A DNA stretch of 64,000 bases from Pseudomonas triticifolii. GTDB taxonomy: Bacteria; Pseudomonadota; Gammaproteobacteria; Pseudomonadales; Pseudomonadaceae. The notes below the pieces were generated by a model. That model saw only the letters and a program-made list of their open reading frames with translations. It searched no databases and was not told where the DNA came from. Where the stretch lies: contig NZ_JACONV010000011.1 of assembly GCF_014358015.1 (NCBI RefSeq), forward strand, positions 1 through 64,000, read 5' to 3'. The translations under genes were made by a program, and so were the position numbers. Positions 18,186-27,766 of the stretch are shown here, one piece after another (within the stretch, counting starts at the first letter, position 1; every line of letters begins with the position of its first letter).

Positions 18186-18659
18186 TCAGTTGGAGAAAAG
18201 TGCTGACCCTCTATCTCCGAACAGAGCGATGCCCAGGCCTGCGAGCATCACCACCGCCCCGGCCAACTTGACGAGAGACACCGGCCTTTCCGATGCCCCC
18301 ATCAATCCGAAATGATCGATAACCAGTGAAGAAATAATCTGCCCTGCGATAGCGAGGCCCAGCAGGGCTGACAGACCGATTTTTGGCGCAAGCACCACAT
18401 AACTAAGCAAGGCACCGGCACCCAGCAGACCGCCCAGCAGGCTCCACCAGGGCTGCGCAGGTATAGCCGCCAGTGAGGCCACTATCCCGCCGCGCATCAA
18501 TGAAAAGGCGCCCAGGCATACCGCACCGACAGTAAATGAGAACAGCGCCGCCGCTACGGAATCCCCACCCACACCTTTAGCAAGTTGACCGTTGAGCGTG
18601 GTCTGCAGGGTTATGCCAAGCCCCGCGGCGATGGCCAGCAGGTAGAAGGCTACGTTCAT
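18186..18659 (-). CDS. YdcZ/DUF606-type DMT transporter
   Basis: A 157-residue inner-membrane protein with five hydrophobic helices, typical of the half-size DMT family (DUF606/YdcZ). It opens with a membrane helix (LLAIAAGLGITLQTTLNGQL), where the GLGITLQTTLNGQLA pattern marks the family. Members of this length usually work as dimers. It lies 11 bases after the amidohydrolase gene and 39 before the lactonase, so it is very likely co-transcribed and may move a substrate or product of those enzymes. Confidence 0.82.
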   Translation of the reverse strand: MNVAFYLLAIAAGLGITLQTTLNGQLAKGVGGDSVAAALFSFTVGAVCLGAFSLMRGGIVASLAAIPAQPWWSLLGGLLGAGALLSYVVLAPKIGLSALLGLAIAGQIISSLVIDHFGLMGASERPVSLVKLAGAVVMLAGLGIALFGDRGSALFSN

Positions 18660-18670
18660 CTCGCGCCTCC

Positions 18671-20068
18671 TTACCTGGCTGACTCAAGCGGCATGAATGT
18701 CTCGGCAAAAATATCCGGCTGGTAGCCTGCGGCAGCAAACAGATGCTCACGGGATTCGTCGATTGCTGCGCGCAGCCTGTCGCTGTCCACGCCCAGCACC
18801 TTGCCGCCGCGCTTGACGATGCGCCCGCCAATCATGACCGTGTGGACATTGCTGCGTTCGGCCGCGTGTACAACGGTGCCGAAGGCGTTGCCTGACGGGT
18901 AGAGATTGATGTCCTGCGCGTTGATAAGGATCAGGTCGGCCTGTTTGCCGGGGGCCAGGCTGCCGACTTTGTCCTGCAATCCGGCACAGGTGGCGCCGTC
19001 GAGAGTGGCGGCTTTGAGCAGGCCATGAGCGGGCAGTGTCACCGGATGATGTTCTGCGCCGCAGCAGCGCTGCTGGTGCATGCCCATGACGCGCTGCAGG
19101 TAAAACGCCACCCGCATCTCCATGAACATGTCACCGCTGTAGGAGGTTTCGTTATCGACACTTAGCCCCGGGCTGATGCCGTGACGCTGGGCCGACTGCA
19201 TGGCGAACATTCCATCTTCAATGCCGTAGTGGGCATCTGAACGCGGGCATACGTTAACCCGCACGCCAGCCTCGCGAAGGATTTTCCAGCCAGCGTCCGG
19301 CAGCGCGGTGCAGTGGTTGAAGATGTTATCGGAGCGCAGCAGGCCCTCGCGATGCAAACCCTCCAACTCAGCTGCCATGTCCCCGCCAAAAAATTCGGTA
19401 ATGATCGGCAGCCCCAGACGCCGGGCTTCAGCCCACAGCTCAGGTTCCAGCTGCGCCATCACCGCCAGCGAGAGCAGCGGGTTGTCACCGTTTTGGAAAT
19501 ATTTTTCCTGCAGTCGCTCCAGGTTGCCCGGCCAGTGGGCTTTGTCCCACTCACCGGAAACTGGCGCACCGGAGGCGTGTACAGACCGGATACCAGCATC
19601 GAGCAGCGCCTCGACCGCGGCGTCGGAGTGCGCGCCGGTGCGGCTGTTGTGCGAGTTATCGACCACGGTGGTGATGCCTGCATCGATGCAGCCCAATGCA
19701 GTCAGCAGATTGCCGATATACATGTCAGCCGGGCGATAGTATTTGGCGAACGAGAAGTGCGTTGCGTTGCAGTAGTCTTCCAGGGTTTCGGCATTCGGAT
19801 TGATTCGACGCAGTTGGCCCTCCCAGGAGTGACGATGCGTATCGACCATGCCGGGCATGGCAATCATGCCGGATGCCTCGATAACAACAGCGTCGCCAGC
19901 CTCGATGTTTTCACCTATGGCCGTGATGGTGCTGCCTTCGATAAGGATATCGCCGCGCGCCAGATTGCCGATATCACCGTCCATGCTCAGCACAGTGGCG
20001 CCGCGGATAAGGGTGCGGGCGGCCGGAGCGGCGGGGGCCTGCACGATGCTGCGGTTATATTCAGCCAT
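18671..20068 (-). CDS. metal-dependent amidohydrolase/deaminase (TRZ/ATZ, guanine-deaminase type)
   Basis: A 465-residue amidohydrolase. The metal-binding pair is in MVDTHRH (His78, His80); a later metal histidine lies in FNHCTALPD and the catalytic aspartate in SVDNETSYSGD. The C-terminal small domain has APGKQADLILI, as in chlorohydrolase and cytosine/guanine deaminase relatives. These enzymes remove ammonia or chloride from N-heterocycles. AGGTG precedes the ATG. It is the first gene of the operon with the YdcZ transporter and lactonase, and the LysR gene starts 145 bases away on the other strand. The substrate cannot be told. Confidence 0.82.
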   Translation of the reverse strand: MAEYNRSIVQAPAAPAARTLIRGATVLSMDGDIGNLARGDILIEGSTITAIGENIEAGDAVVIEASGMIAMPGMVDTHRHSWEGQLRRINPNAETLEDYCNATHFSFAKYYRPADMYIGNLLTALGCIDAGITTVVDNSHNSRTGAHSDAAVEALLDAGIRSVHASGAPVSGEWDKAHWPGNLERLQEKYFQNGDNPLLSLAVMAQLEPELWAEARRLGLPIITEFFGGDMAAELEGLHREGLLRSDNIFNHCTALPDAGWKILREAGVRVNVCPRSDAHYGIEDGMFAMQSAQRHGISPGLSVDNETSYSGDMFMEMRVAFYLQRVMGMHQQRCCGAEHHPVTLPAHGLLKAATLDGATCAGLQDKVGSLAPGKQADLILINAQDINLYPSGNAFGTVVHAAERSNVHTVMIGGRIVKRGGKVLGVDSDRLRAAIDESREHLFAAAGYQPDIFAETFMPLESAR

Positions 20069-20213
20069 TTTCTGTACACCTCTTCACATTTCGTTGGAAG
20101 AAATGTACGCAATGCGATACTGCGGGAAAAAGATGGTTAAACTGTTTTTATTATTCAATATTTACGAATAGTAATGACGTCCCCCGATCACTGCTTTGAG
20201 GCTGCTAACAGTC

Positions 20214-21125
20214 ATGGACCGTATTCAAGCGATGCAGGTTTTCGTACGTGTGGCTGAAGCAGGAAGCTTTATCCAGGCGGCGCAGACGCTCTCTTTGCCA
20301 GCCTCGACAGTCACCAGCAGCGTTAAAAATCTTGAGAAGTACTTACAGGTGCGCCTGCTGAACAGAACAACGCGGCGGGTCAGCCTGACGCCTGAGGGCG
20401 CACAATATCTGGCGCAATGCCGGGAAATATTGGAGCTGATCGAACACACAGAGACCAGCCTGACGGATTCCGTAAAACGGCCACAGGGGCGTTTGCGTGT
20501 CGATATGCCGGGGGGCATTGCACACTTCATCGTCATGCCAAACCTGCAAGACTTTTACAGGCGCTACCCGGATATCTACCTGATGATAGGCGTCAACGAT
20601 CGGCAGGTTGATCTGGTTCAAGAGGGTGTCGATTGCGTTATTCGTACAGGCGAGCTCGATGACTCAACGCTCGTTGCGCGCCCACTCGGCCGATTTCGCT
20701 GGGTGACCTGTGCGTCTGTCGCCTATCTCGAAGAAAACGGTACTCCACAAACTCCGCAAGATTTGTCTCACCATCGGGCCATCCACTACTTCTCGGGCCG
20801 CGCAAGGCAAGCAGGCGAAATGCGCTTCGCCAGTGGCACCGAAAAGATCTCAGTCCCGGTGAACGGCACAGCGGCTGTCAACGAGACTGGGCTTTACATC
20901 AAAATGTGCCTTGAAGGCTTCGGGCTGGTGCAACTCGCTGAGAACGTGGTTTCCGGGCATCTGCGAGATGGGCGGCTGGTCGAAGTGCTTGCAGACTGGC
21001 GGCCGGCTTCGGTTCCTGTGCACCTGCTATACCCGCATCAGCGCTTTCTTTCGCCAGCCGTGAGCGCATTCGCTGACTGGATTGCCGGGCTTGTTCGCGA
21101 CGATTGTTCAGCAGGTTCAAGTTGA
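20214..21125 (+). CDS. LysR-family transcriptional regulator
   Basis: A 303-residue regulator. The winged HTH occupies residues 1-60 (FVRVAEAGSFIQAAQTLSLP); the effector-binding domain runs from about 90 to 295. An in-frame TTG at 20196 would add six residues, but the family starts at MDRIQAMQ, so the ATG at 20214 was chosen; GAGG is 12 bases upstream. It is divergent from the amidohydrolase operon, the usual position for a LysR regulator of that operon. Its 3' end overlaps the end of the convergent MFS gene by 88 bases. Confidence 0.9.
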   Translation: MDRIQAMQVFVRVAEAGSFIQAAQTLSLPASTVTSSVKNLEKYLQVRLLNRTTRRVSLTPEGAQYLAQCREILELIEHTETSLTDSVKRPQGRLRVDMPGGIAHFIVMPNLQDFYRRYPDIYLMIGVNDRQVDLVQEGVDCVIRTGELDDSTLVARPLGRFRWVTCASVAYLEENGTPQTPQDLSHHRAIHYFSGRARQAGEMRFASGTEKISVPVNGTAAVNETGLYIKMCLEGFGLVQLAENVVSGHLRDGRLVEVLADWRPASVPVHLLYPHQRFLSPAVSAFADWIAGLVRDDCSAGSS

Positions 21126-22285
21126 ACGTTGCGCCCGGCCAGCATGCCGGTGAATGCGCCTGCAATGGAGATTGCTGCTGTGATCAATAGCGGTGCTGTC
21201 CAGCCACCCGTCCAGTCGTGCAGTTGGCCCAGTAGCAAGGGGCCTGCGGCTGCCATCATGTAGCCCACGCACTGCGCCATTCCTGACAGTGCCGCCGTGT
21301 CGCCGGCATTCTTTGTACGTAACCCGATGAACGTCAGGCCGAGCATCATGCTGGCGCCAGAGCCAAAGCCCAGGAATGCGGCCCACAACATGGCGTAGCT
21401 GGGCGCATAAATAAGCCCGATCAGGGACAAGGCGGTTAACAGGCTGACGGTAACGGCTGCCAGTCTCTGGTCTTTTAGACGGCGAAGCGTGGCCGCCAGA
21501 ATCAAGCCGGGTATGGCCGTGGTCAGTTGAAGCGTGCCGTGTACCGTGCCTGCTTGCTCGGGAGATATGCCATGGTCCATCAGAATGGTCGGCAGCCAGC
21601 CGACGGCGACATAAAAAGGCATCGCGTTCAGCCCCATGAACAGTGTGACCTGCCATGCCAGTGGCGATCGCCAAACGGCCACGGTTGAGGATTGTTTTGG
21701 GCCGGACAGATTCACGTGATCGTGTTTTTTCAACTGCGGCAACCACACCACCAGCGCCAACAAAGGGGCTGCGACCAACAAACTCAGAGCAATCGGCCAT
21801 CCCCATGATTGGGTCAGGGGGATTATGGCGGCTGAACCGACAGCGCCCGCTGCGCCCATCGTGATGGAGTAAGCGCCGGTCATGGACGCCATTTTTGTCG
21901 AGAAGTCGCGTTTGATCAGGCCGGGCAGCAGCACGTTTCCCAAGGCGATCCCGGTACCTATCAGTATCGTACCGGCGTACAACGCCCATGCGCTGCCTGC
22001 GGAACGGAGCAGGATGCCCGATGAAATGACCACCAGTGCACCGAAAAGCGTGCGCTCCATTCCGAACCTGCGGGCGACCGATGCGCTGAGCGGGGAGAAG
22101 GCGGCAAAGGCAAGTAATGGCAGTGAAGTAAGCAGGCCTAGAGCTGAGGCGCTCAAGCCAAAATCATTCTGGATCAGCGGCAAAACGGGCGCGATGCTGG
22201 TAAAGGGAGCGCGCAGGTTCACGGCGATAAGCAGAATGCCTACGACGAGCGCGATGGCATGCCACTTGTTTTTTGTATCTGACAT
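21038..22285 (-). CDS. CynX/NimT-type MFS transporter
   Basis: A 415-residue major facilitator with 12 predicted helices. NLRAPFTSIAPVLPLIQNDF after the first helix is typical of the CynX/NimT subfamily (cyanate, nitroimidazole and other small anions). The open frame extends to 22354, but MSDTKNKW at 22285 is the first start with a usable AGGA. The AraC-type gene starts 88 bases away in the other direction and probably controls it. Confidence 0.87.
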   Translation of the reverse strand: MSDTKNKWHAIALVVGILLIAVNLRAPFTSIAPVLPLIQNDFGLSASALGLLTSLPLLAFAAFSPLSASVARRFGMERTLFGALVVISSGILLRSAGSAWALYAGTILIGTGIALGNVLLPGLIKRDFSTKMASMTGAYSITMGAAGAVGSAAIIPLTQSWGWPIALSLLVAAPLLALVVWLPQLKKHDHVNLSGPKQSSTVAVWRSPLAWQVTLFMGLNAMPFYVAVGWLPTILMDHGISPEQAGTVHGTLQLTTAIPGLILAATLRRLKDQRLAAVTVSLLTALSLIGLIYAPSYAMLWAAFLGFGSGASMMLGLTFIGLRTKNAGDTAALSGMAQCVGYMMAAAGPLLLGQLHDWTGGWTAPLLITAAISIAGAFTGMLAGRNVQLEPAEQSSRTSPAIQSANALTAGERKR

Positions 22286-22373
22286 ATTCTTTATCTGTCC
22301 TCTTAAAAGAAGACAACTGTAGATAACTTCAGAACCGTCTAATATAGATATCAAGACACCTGATACCTAAATT

Positions 22374-23168
22374 ATGCCAAGCTCAAAAAATGTCGTTTCC
22401 TCGCCGGAAGATTTCGATTCAGACCTTTTTGCTCAGGCAGCGATTGCCCTCAAGGTTGCGCCCGAACTCAATCATTTGGGTGCCAGCCCGCATGATCATC
22501 GTAAAGGTCAGCTGATCCTGTCTTTGCATGGTGCAGTGAGCTGTGAGGTGAAAAACGCACTCTGGCTTGTACCTCCCCAGCACGCGGTATGGATCCCAGG
22601 CGGTACGCCTCACAGTTGCCGAGTGACCGAAAACGCCCGTACCTGCTTTCTGTTCGTGGAGCCCAGCGCAGCAGCCATGCCTGATGAATGCTGTACGGTT
22701 GCCATCACGCCCCTTGTCCGGGAATTGATCCTGCATCTCGCTGAACAGGAACCGTCTTATCTGTCCGAGGGCAAGACAGCGCGGCTGGTTGCAGTACTGC
22801 TTGAACAGCTTTCCGATGCCCCGCTGAAAGAGCTGCACTTGCCGATATCAGATCATCCCAAGATCAAAAAAATTGCGGATACGCTTTTTGCAGAACCCGG
22901 CGACCGAACCACTTTGCGCGAGTGGGCTACTCGGCTTGCAACCAGCGAACGAACACTGGCGAGACTAGTAGAAAGTGCGACGGGGCTGAGCTTCGGACGT
23001 TGGCGCCAACACTTGCATTTGATGATCGCACTGAGTCATTTGGCAGAGGGGGTCTCCGTACAACGTGTGGCGGGCATCCTGGGATATGACTCTGTTAATG
23101 CATTCATCACGATGTTCAAGAAAGCATTGGGTAAACCGCCTACCCAGTACTTTTCCTCTCTGCGCTAG
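22374..23168 (+). CDS. AraC-family regulator with cupin N-terminus
   Basis: A 264-residue regulator. An N-terminal cupin-like sensor (about 20-95, with HDHRKGQLILSLHG and WIPGGTPHS) is joined to two C-terminal HTH motifs (about 160-260, with RVAGILGYDSVNAFITMFKK). This architecture, next to and divergent from an MFS exporter of the same kind, is common in Pseudomonas (NimR/NimT-like pairs). Likely target: the neighbouring transporter promoter. Confidence 0.88.
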   Translation: MPSSKNVVSSPEDFDSDLFAQAAIALKVAPELNHLGASPHDHRKGQLILSLHGAVSCEVKNALWLVPPQHAVWIPGGTPHSCRVTENARTCFLFVEPSAAAMPDECCTVAITPLVRELILHLAEQEPSYLSEGKTARLVAVLLEQLSDAPLKELHLPISDHPKIKKIADTLFAEPGDRTTLREWATRLATSERTLARLVESATGLSFGRWRQHLHLMIALSHLAEGVSVQRVAGILGYDSVNAFITMFKKALGKPPTQYFSSLR

Positions 23169-23284
23169 TGCTCTGCTGGCTGATACAAAGCGCCGAGGCT
23201 GTAGAACGATCACGATCCGTCTGCTGTTTGCCGATTCTGTTGAAAAAGTCAATTTTTCAGAAGACGTGATGCTGAGCCTGGCCT

Positions 23285-23358
23285 GTTGCCGCTGATACAG
23301 CGTTGACCCCTCTGCCGAAAGCTCGCTGACCCAAGCTTCTACTTCATAAAGTGTCAGC
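23285..23358 (+). repeat. 74-bp direct repeat, left copy (MFS gene remnant)
   Basis: About 82% identical (61 of 74 by eye) to 37537-37610 in the same orientation. Read in frame it gives VAADTALTPLPKAR, a stop, then PKLLLHKVSAG. This resembles the GLLPDVAADLGVS region after helix 1 of MFS drug exporters. The rest of 23169-23754 shows no gene. The two copies bracket the fimbrial and phosphorelay module. Confidence 0.75.
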
Positions 23359-23754
23359 AGGTCTGACGTTGGGCTGAATACGTATGGGGCAACGCCACGT
23401 CGGCAGCAGGGTCAACTCTGCATCAGCAGTAACACCCTCAGCCACAGCCTCGACGCAAAACTTGCTCACAAATGGATGCTGGTACGAACGCAGCAAAGCA
23501 CGGCGCTGCAACCTGAATTTATTCCGTTACGAGCGACAGGCCAGGGATTACCAGCCGATGTTATCCCTTGTGTCTACTGTCATATCGCTAGCCTGAGTGA
23601 GAACACTCCCTGGACCAAGATGGCGCGCAGAATATCCTTACATGCGGCAGTGAGGCGTCTGACATGGACTCGTCGGTCGAGCAGAGCCATTAGTTCGCCA
23701 GCTTTTAAGATCTGTCTTATGTGCCTGGAAAAGGAAGCAATGCACCATGGATTG

Positions 23755-23775
23755 GCTTACCCAAGGGGGGTAAGC
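23755..23775 (+). promoter_or_regulatory. palindrome in the fimbrial operon leader
   Basis: GCTTACCC-AAGGG-GGGTAAGC, an 8-bp perfect inverted repeat with a five-base loop, ends 32 bases before the ATG of the major fimbrial subunit. It could be an operator or an mRNA hairpin acting on translation. It does not resemble an RcsB box as I know it. Confidence 0.45.
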
Positions 23776-23807
23776 AGACAACCTTCCATCTCGTAAAGGG
23801 CATTGCA

Positions 23808-24380
23808 ATGCTGAACAAACTGAGCCAAATCACTCTCGCATGCGGCGCTTGCTGGCTGCTGGCCGGTACCGTACAGGCGGCGGACGGGCAGATCCAATTC
23901 ACCGGTTCCGTGACCGACAACGCGTGCACCATCAAAACCGGCGACGAGAGCAAGTCCGTGACGCTCGAACCGGTTCGCATCGCTGACTTCGGGAAAACTG
24001 TGGGTGCCACCGCCAAGCCGAAAGCGTTCTCCATCAGCCTGGACAACTGCAGCACCGCGACCAAGAAAAATGTCGCGATTACCTTCAGCGGCCAGGAAGA
24101 TGCCAGCAACTCCAGCCTGCTGGGCCTGACCGGTGACAACCAGGTGACAGGCATCGCCATCCAGATCGCTGACGCGCGTACCGGAAACGTGGTGCCACTG
24201 AACACCGCGACCACCGACTACGACCTGCGAGCGATGTCCAACACCTTCAACTTCACCGCCGCCTATGTGCGCACCGCCGCCGATGTGACTACGGGCACAG
24301 GCGACGAGGCAGTGACCACCTCAGGTATCGGTACCGGTCAAGTCAACGCCCTGGCCAGCTTCGACGTTACCTACAAGTAA
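23808..24380 (+). CDS. type 1 fimbrial major subunit
   Basis: A 190-residue pilin. A signal peptide ends at GTVQAADG (about residue 25). The mature protein starts with a strand pattern and a cysteine pair (NACTIK near 42 and LDNCST near 82) typical of chaperone-usher pilins, and ends in an alternating beta-zipper tail (ASFDVTYK) that donates the last strand to the chaperone. The open frame begins upstream at 23721, but ATG 23808 starts the signal peptide and has AAGGG in front. First gene of a six-gene fimbrial operon. Confidence 0.9.
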   Translation: MLNKLSQITLACGACWLLAGTVQAADGQIQFTGSVTDNACTIKTGDESKSVTLEPVRIADFGKTVGATAKPKAFSISLDNCSTATKKNVAITFSGQEDASNSSLLGLTGDNQVTGIAIQIADARTGNVVPLNTATTDYDLRAMSNTFNFTAAYVRTAADVTTGTGDEAVTTSGIGTGQVNALASFDVTYK

Positions 24381-24446
24381 CTGGTCGTCAACACCGTGGG
24401 CCTGGCACCGCAGCGCCGGCCCACGAACTTTTAAAGGTCTCCCCTG

Positions 24447-25145
24447 ATGCGTTTGAAACTGTATTTTTTGCTCGCGCTATTACCGCTCTTGCATGTCGCA
24501 GCGGCGGACGCCGCCGTGACCGTAGGCGCCACGCGCCTGATCTACAACGGTGCCTCCAACGAAGCCAATCTTAATGTGAGCAACCGCGAAGACACCTCGC
24601 CTTACCTGGTGCAGTCCTGGGTCAGCCGTTTCGGCGGCACCCGTGAAGAAAGCGTCGACAGCTTTATCGTCACCCCGCCGCTGTTCCGGCTCGACGCCAA
24701 CAAGGAAAACATCTTGCGTGTGATCTTTGCCGGTGGTGCCGACGTGCCGCAGGACCGTGAAAGCCTGTTCTTGATGAACGTCAAAGCGATCCCGGCCATG
24801 AGTGACGACCAGAAAGGCAAGAACGTGCTGCAGATCGCCCTCAAAACCACCATCAAGCTGTTCTACCGCCCCGCAGGCCTCAAAGGCGAACTCAAGGATG
24901 CGGTGGCGCAAGTGAACTGGAAGGCCAATGCCGGCGCGCTGATGTTCAACAACACGTCCAAATTCCATGTTGTGGTCAGCGAGCTCAAGCTCAACGGCCA
25001 GCCGATCACCCAGGCACCGGATGTGCTGCGCCCCGGCCAACAGCAGGAACTGGCGATCCAGGCCAAGCCCGGTGATGAAGTGCAAATGAGCTACATCGAT
25101 GACTACGGCAGCGTCGTGACCGCCCCCGCCGTCCGCCTTCACTGA
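24447..25145 (+). CDS. periplasmic fimbrial chaperone (PapD-like)
   Basis: A 232-residue chaperone with a signal peptide (to about 23, ADAAVTVG) and two immunoglobulin-like domains. Segments GATRLIYNGA, ESLFLMNVKAIP and LKTTIKLFYRPAGL are the family's G1-strand and subunit-binding regions. It caps pilin subunits in the periplasm and hands them to the usher. It lies 66 bases after the major subunit and 41 before the usher. Confidence 0.93.
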   Translation: MRLKLYFLLALLPLLHVAAADAAVTVGATRLIYNGASNEANLNVSNREDTSPYLVQSWVSRFGGTREESVDSFIVTPPLFRLDANKENILRVIFAGGADVPQDRESLFLMNVKAIPAMSDDQKGKNVLQIALKTTIKLFYRPAGLKGELKDAVAQVNWKANAGALMFNNTSKFHVVVSELKLNGQPITQAPDVLRPGQQQELAIQAKPGDEVQMSYIDDYGSVVTAPAVRLH

Positions 25146-25186
25146 TACCCAAGCGCCAACCCCGAAACGCCATTTCAGGAACACCC

Positions 25187-27763
25187 ATGCCCCGTTCACT
25201 CCCATTCATGCGCCGTTGCGCCATGAAGGCTTTCGGCTGCCCGCTCGCGGCGGCCCTGGCCTTGCATTTGGCCCCTGCACAGGCTGGCTACGAGTTCGAT
25301 GCGTCGTTCCTCGAGATCGGCGGCGGGCAGAGTTCGGCCGCCGTGAAACAACAGGTCAGCGCCATGAGCGAAGGCCAGTTGCCGGGGATTTACCGGGTAG
25401 ACGTGTTGGTCAATGAGCATTCGGTCGAGCAGCGCGATGTACGCTTTATTCGCGCCAGCGGTACGTCGGACCGTTCCTCCACCGGGCTTTTCCCGTGCCT
25501 GGATACCGACTTTTTTCGTAGCCAGGGGGTTGCCGATACCGCCCTGCAAAACCGCAGCGACGCCGACGCTACCTGCATCGCGTTCGACCAGGGCCTGGCC
25601 GGGATGGTCTACGACTACGACTTCAACCGCCAGGTGCTGTCGATTGAGATCCCCCAAGCATACCTGGGCAGCATCCCGTTTGAAGTACGCCGCCGGCAGT
25701 GGAGTGACGGCGAGCAAGTGGCGTTCACCAACTACAGCTTTTCCGGGAGTACGGTGGAGTCCGACACCGGCCGCCGCCAGGACCAGTTCGGCAGCCTGCG
25801 CAGCGGTATAAACGCCGGAGCCTGGCGGCTGCGCAATTTCTCCACCTGGCAGAAAGGCACAGGCGACACCGGGCGTTGGGAGTCGATGGAAACCTACGCC
25901 CAGCGCAACATGGGCAACATGATGGCGATTGCCACCGTGGGCGACTCCACCACCGAAGGTGACCTGTTCGACGCCATACCCTATCGCGGGCTGGGCATTG
26001 CCTCGGACATGGACATGCTGCCCGACCAGGCACGCCAATTCGCGCCAGTGATTCGTGGCATCGCCAACGGCCGCTCGCGGGTGATCATCCGCCAGCGCGG
26101 TTACGTGATCCATGAGCAGTGGGTGCCCTCGGGGCCGTTCGCGTTGACCGATCTGTACCCCACCGCCAGCAATGGCGACATTGAAGTCACCGTGGAAGGC
26201 CCCGATGGCCAGCGCCAGGTGTTTACCCAGTCGTTTTCGTCGGTGCCCTACATGCTGCGTGAGGGCCAACAGAGCTACTCGGTATTCGCCGGCCAGTACC
26301 GCCCGGCGCAAGCGACCACGCAGCAGGACACCCCACATTTTATCCAGGCGTCCCTGCGTCGCGGCCTGGCCGGCAGCACCACGCTGTTCGGCGGCAGCCT
26401 GCTGAGTGATCAGTACAGCGCCGGCCTGCTAGGGTTTGCCCACGACTTCGCCGGTTTCGGTGCGATTTCGGTGGACATGACCCACGCGCGCAGCGAAGCC
26501 ATGGGCCCGGCTAAAACCACCACCAGCGGCCAGTCGTTTCGCTTTCGCTACTCCAAAGCCCTGGCGGCCACCGACACCAACTTCAGCCTGATCGGCTATC
26601 GCTATTCCACCGGCGGCTACTACTCGTTCAACGAGGCGCTCAACAGCCGCACCCACGAACAGTCACTGGAGATGTACCGCAGCGGCCATATGAAGAGCAA
26701 CTTCACCGCCAACGTGTCCCAGCAACTGGGCGGCTACGGCGGTGTGTATACCAACGTGACGAAAACCGACTACTGGGACAAGAGCAGTGCCGCCACCTCA
26801 ATTCAACTGGGCTACAGCGCAAGCGTAGGGGACATTTCCTACACACTCGGCTTGAGCGCTAACAAAGGGGACAGCAGCAATGACCGCACGCTGTCCCTGA
26901 GCATCAGCATGCCGCTGGGCGGTACACGCAACCAGCGTGTATCGGTCAACGCGAACCAGAGCGCGCGGGGCACGGCCTCGCGCACAGCGACGTTGAGCGG
27001 CAATGCACTGGAGGACAACACCCTGGCCTACAGCGCTGGCGTGTCGCAGCAAGTCAACGCCAATGACCGCGTGATGGGCAGCACATTTGCCGCGCGCTAT
27101 GACGCACCCAATGCCATCGTGCACGGCGGCTATAACGAGACCTCCGGTAGCCGGCAACTGGACATGGGCATCGAGGGCTCGGTGGTCGCTTATGACCGCA
27201 ATCTGATTTTCAGTCAGCCTCTGGGTGAAACCAACGTGATCGTGGCCACACCCGGCGCCGCAGACGTGGGTATCGCCAACAAGCGGGGGGTGCGCACCAA
27301 TGCCAATGGCTACACGGTGGTGCCGTCTGCCCTGCCCTACCGCAAGAACCGTATGTCGCTGGACACCCAGTCGATGCCGGCTGACGTCGACATCACCCAA
27401 CTGGTGCAAGAGGTCACACCTAATCGCGGTGCCTTCGTGCTGGCGGACTTCGAGACCCGCAAAGGCCAACGCATTCTGTTTCGCATCATCGATGCACGCG
27501 GCGAAGCGGCACCGTTTGCCGCCAAGGCCGAGCTGTTCACCGCGGATGGGCGCTCTTTGGGTAGCACACTGGTGGCCGACAAGGGCCGTGCGTACCTGAG
27601 CGGTGTACCCGCGCAGTCACGCCTGTTGATCAGCGTGGATAACCAGCCGTGGTGCAGCCGCGAATTGAAACTGGACGATAAAGGGCCTGCCGAGGGCGGG
27701 ATTACACAACTGAACATTCAATGTGAGCGCGCGGCCGGTGGGTCGGGTGCCAAGGATTCGTAA
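25187..27763 (+). CDS. fimbrial outer-membrane usher
   Basis: An 858-residue usher that forms the secretion pore and assembly platform of the fimbria. A signal peptide ends near 34 (AQAGYEFDASFL). The N-terminal chaperone-binding domain, a 24-strand barrel with plug (FSSVPYMLREGQQSYSV region) and two C-terminal domains (VVPSALPYRKNRMSLDTQSM near 710) are all present, with the C-terminal cysteine pair (WCSRELK and IQCERA). CAGGA precedes the ATG. Full length, no frameshift. Confidence 0.94.
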   Translation: MPRSLPFMRRCAMKAFGCPLAAALALHLAPAQAGYEFDASFLEIGGGQSSAAVKQQVSAMSEGQLPGIYRVDVLVNEHSVEQRDVRFIRASGTSDRSSTGLFPCLDTDFFRSQGVADTALQNRSDADATCIAFDQGLAGMVYDYDFNRQVLSIEIPQAYLGSIPFEVRRRQWSDGEQVAFTNYSFSGSTVESDTGRRQDQFGSLRSGINAGAWRLRNFSTWQKGTGDTGRWESMETYAQRNMGNMMAIATVGDSTTEGDLFDAIPYRGLGIASDMDMLPDQARQFAPVIRGIANGRSRVIIRQRGYVIHEQWVPSGPFALTDLYPTASNGDIEVTVEGPDGQRQVFTQSFSSVPYMLREGQQSYSVFAGQYRPAQATTQQDTPHFIQASLRRGLAGSTTLFGGSLLSDQYSAGLLGFAHDFAGFGAISVDMTHARSEAMGPAKTTTSGQSFRFRYSKALAATDTNFSLIGYRYSTGGYYSFNEALNSRTHEQSLEMYRSGHMKSNFTANVSQQLGGYGGVYTNVTKTDYWDKSSAATSIQLGYSASVGDISYTLGLSANKGDSSNDRTLSLSISMPLGGTRNQRVSVNANQSARGTASRTATLSGNALEDNTLAYSAGVSQQVNANDRVMGSTFAARYDAPNAIVHGGYNETSGSRQLDMGIEGSVVAYDRNLIFSQPLGETNVIVATPGAADVGIANKRGVRTNANGYTVVPSALPYRKNRMSLDTQSMPADVDITQLVQEVTPNRGAFVLADFETRKGQRILFRIIDARGEAAPFAAKAELFTADGRSLGSTLVADKGRAYLSGVPAQSRLLISVDNQPWCSRELKLDDKGPAEGGITQLNIQCERAAGGSGAKDS

Positions 27764-27766
27764 CTA

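Noticed and set aside
23222..23260. CTGTTGAAAAAGTC, like the end of an insertion sequence
   Set aside because: No second end, target duplication or transposase sequence was found.
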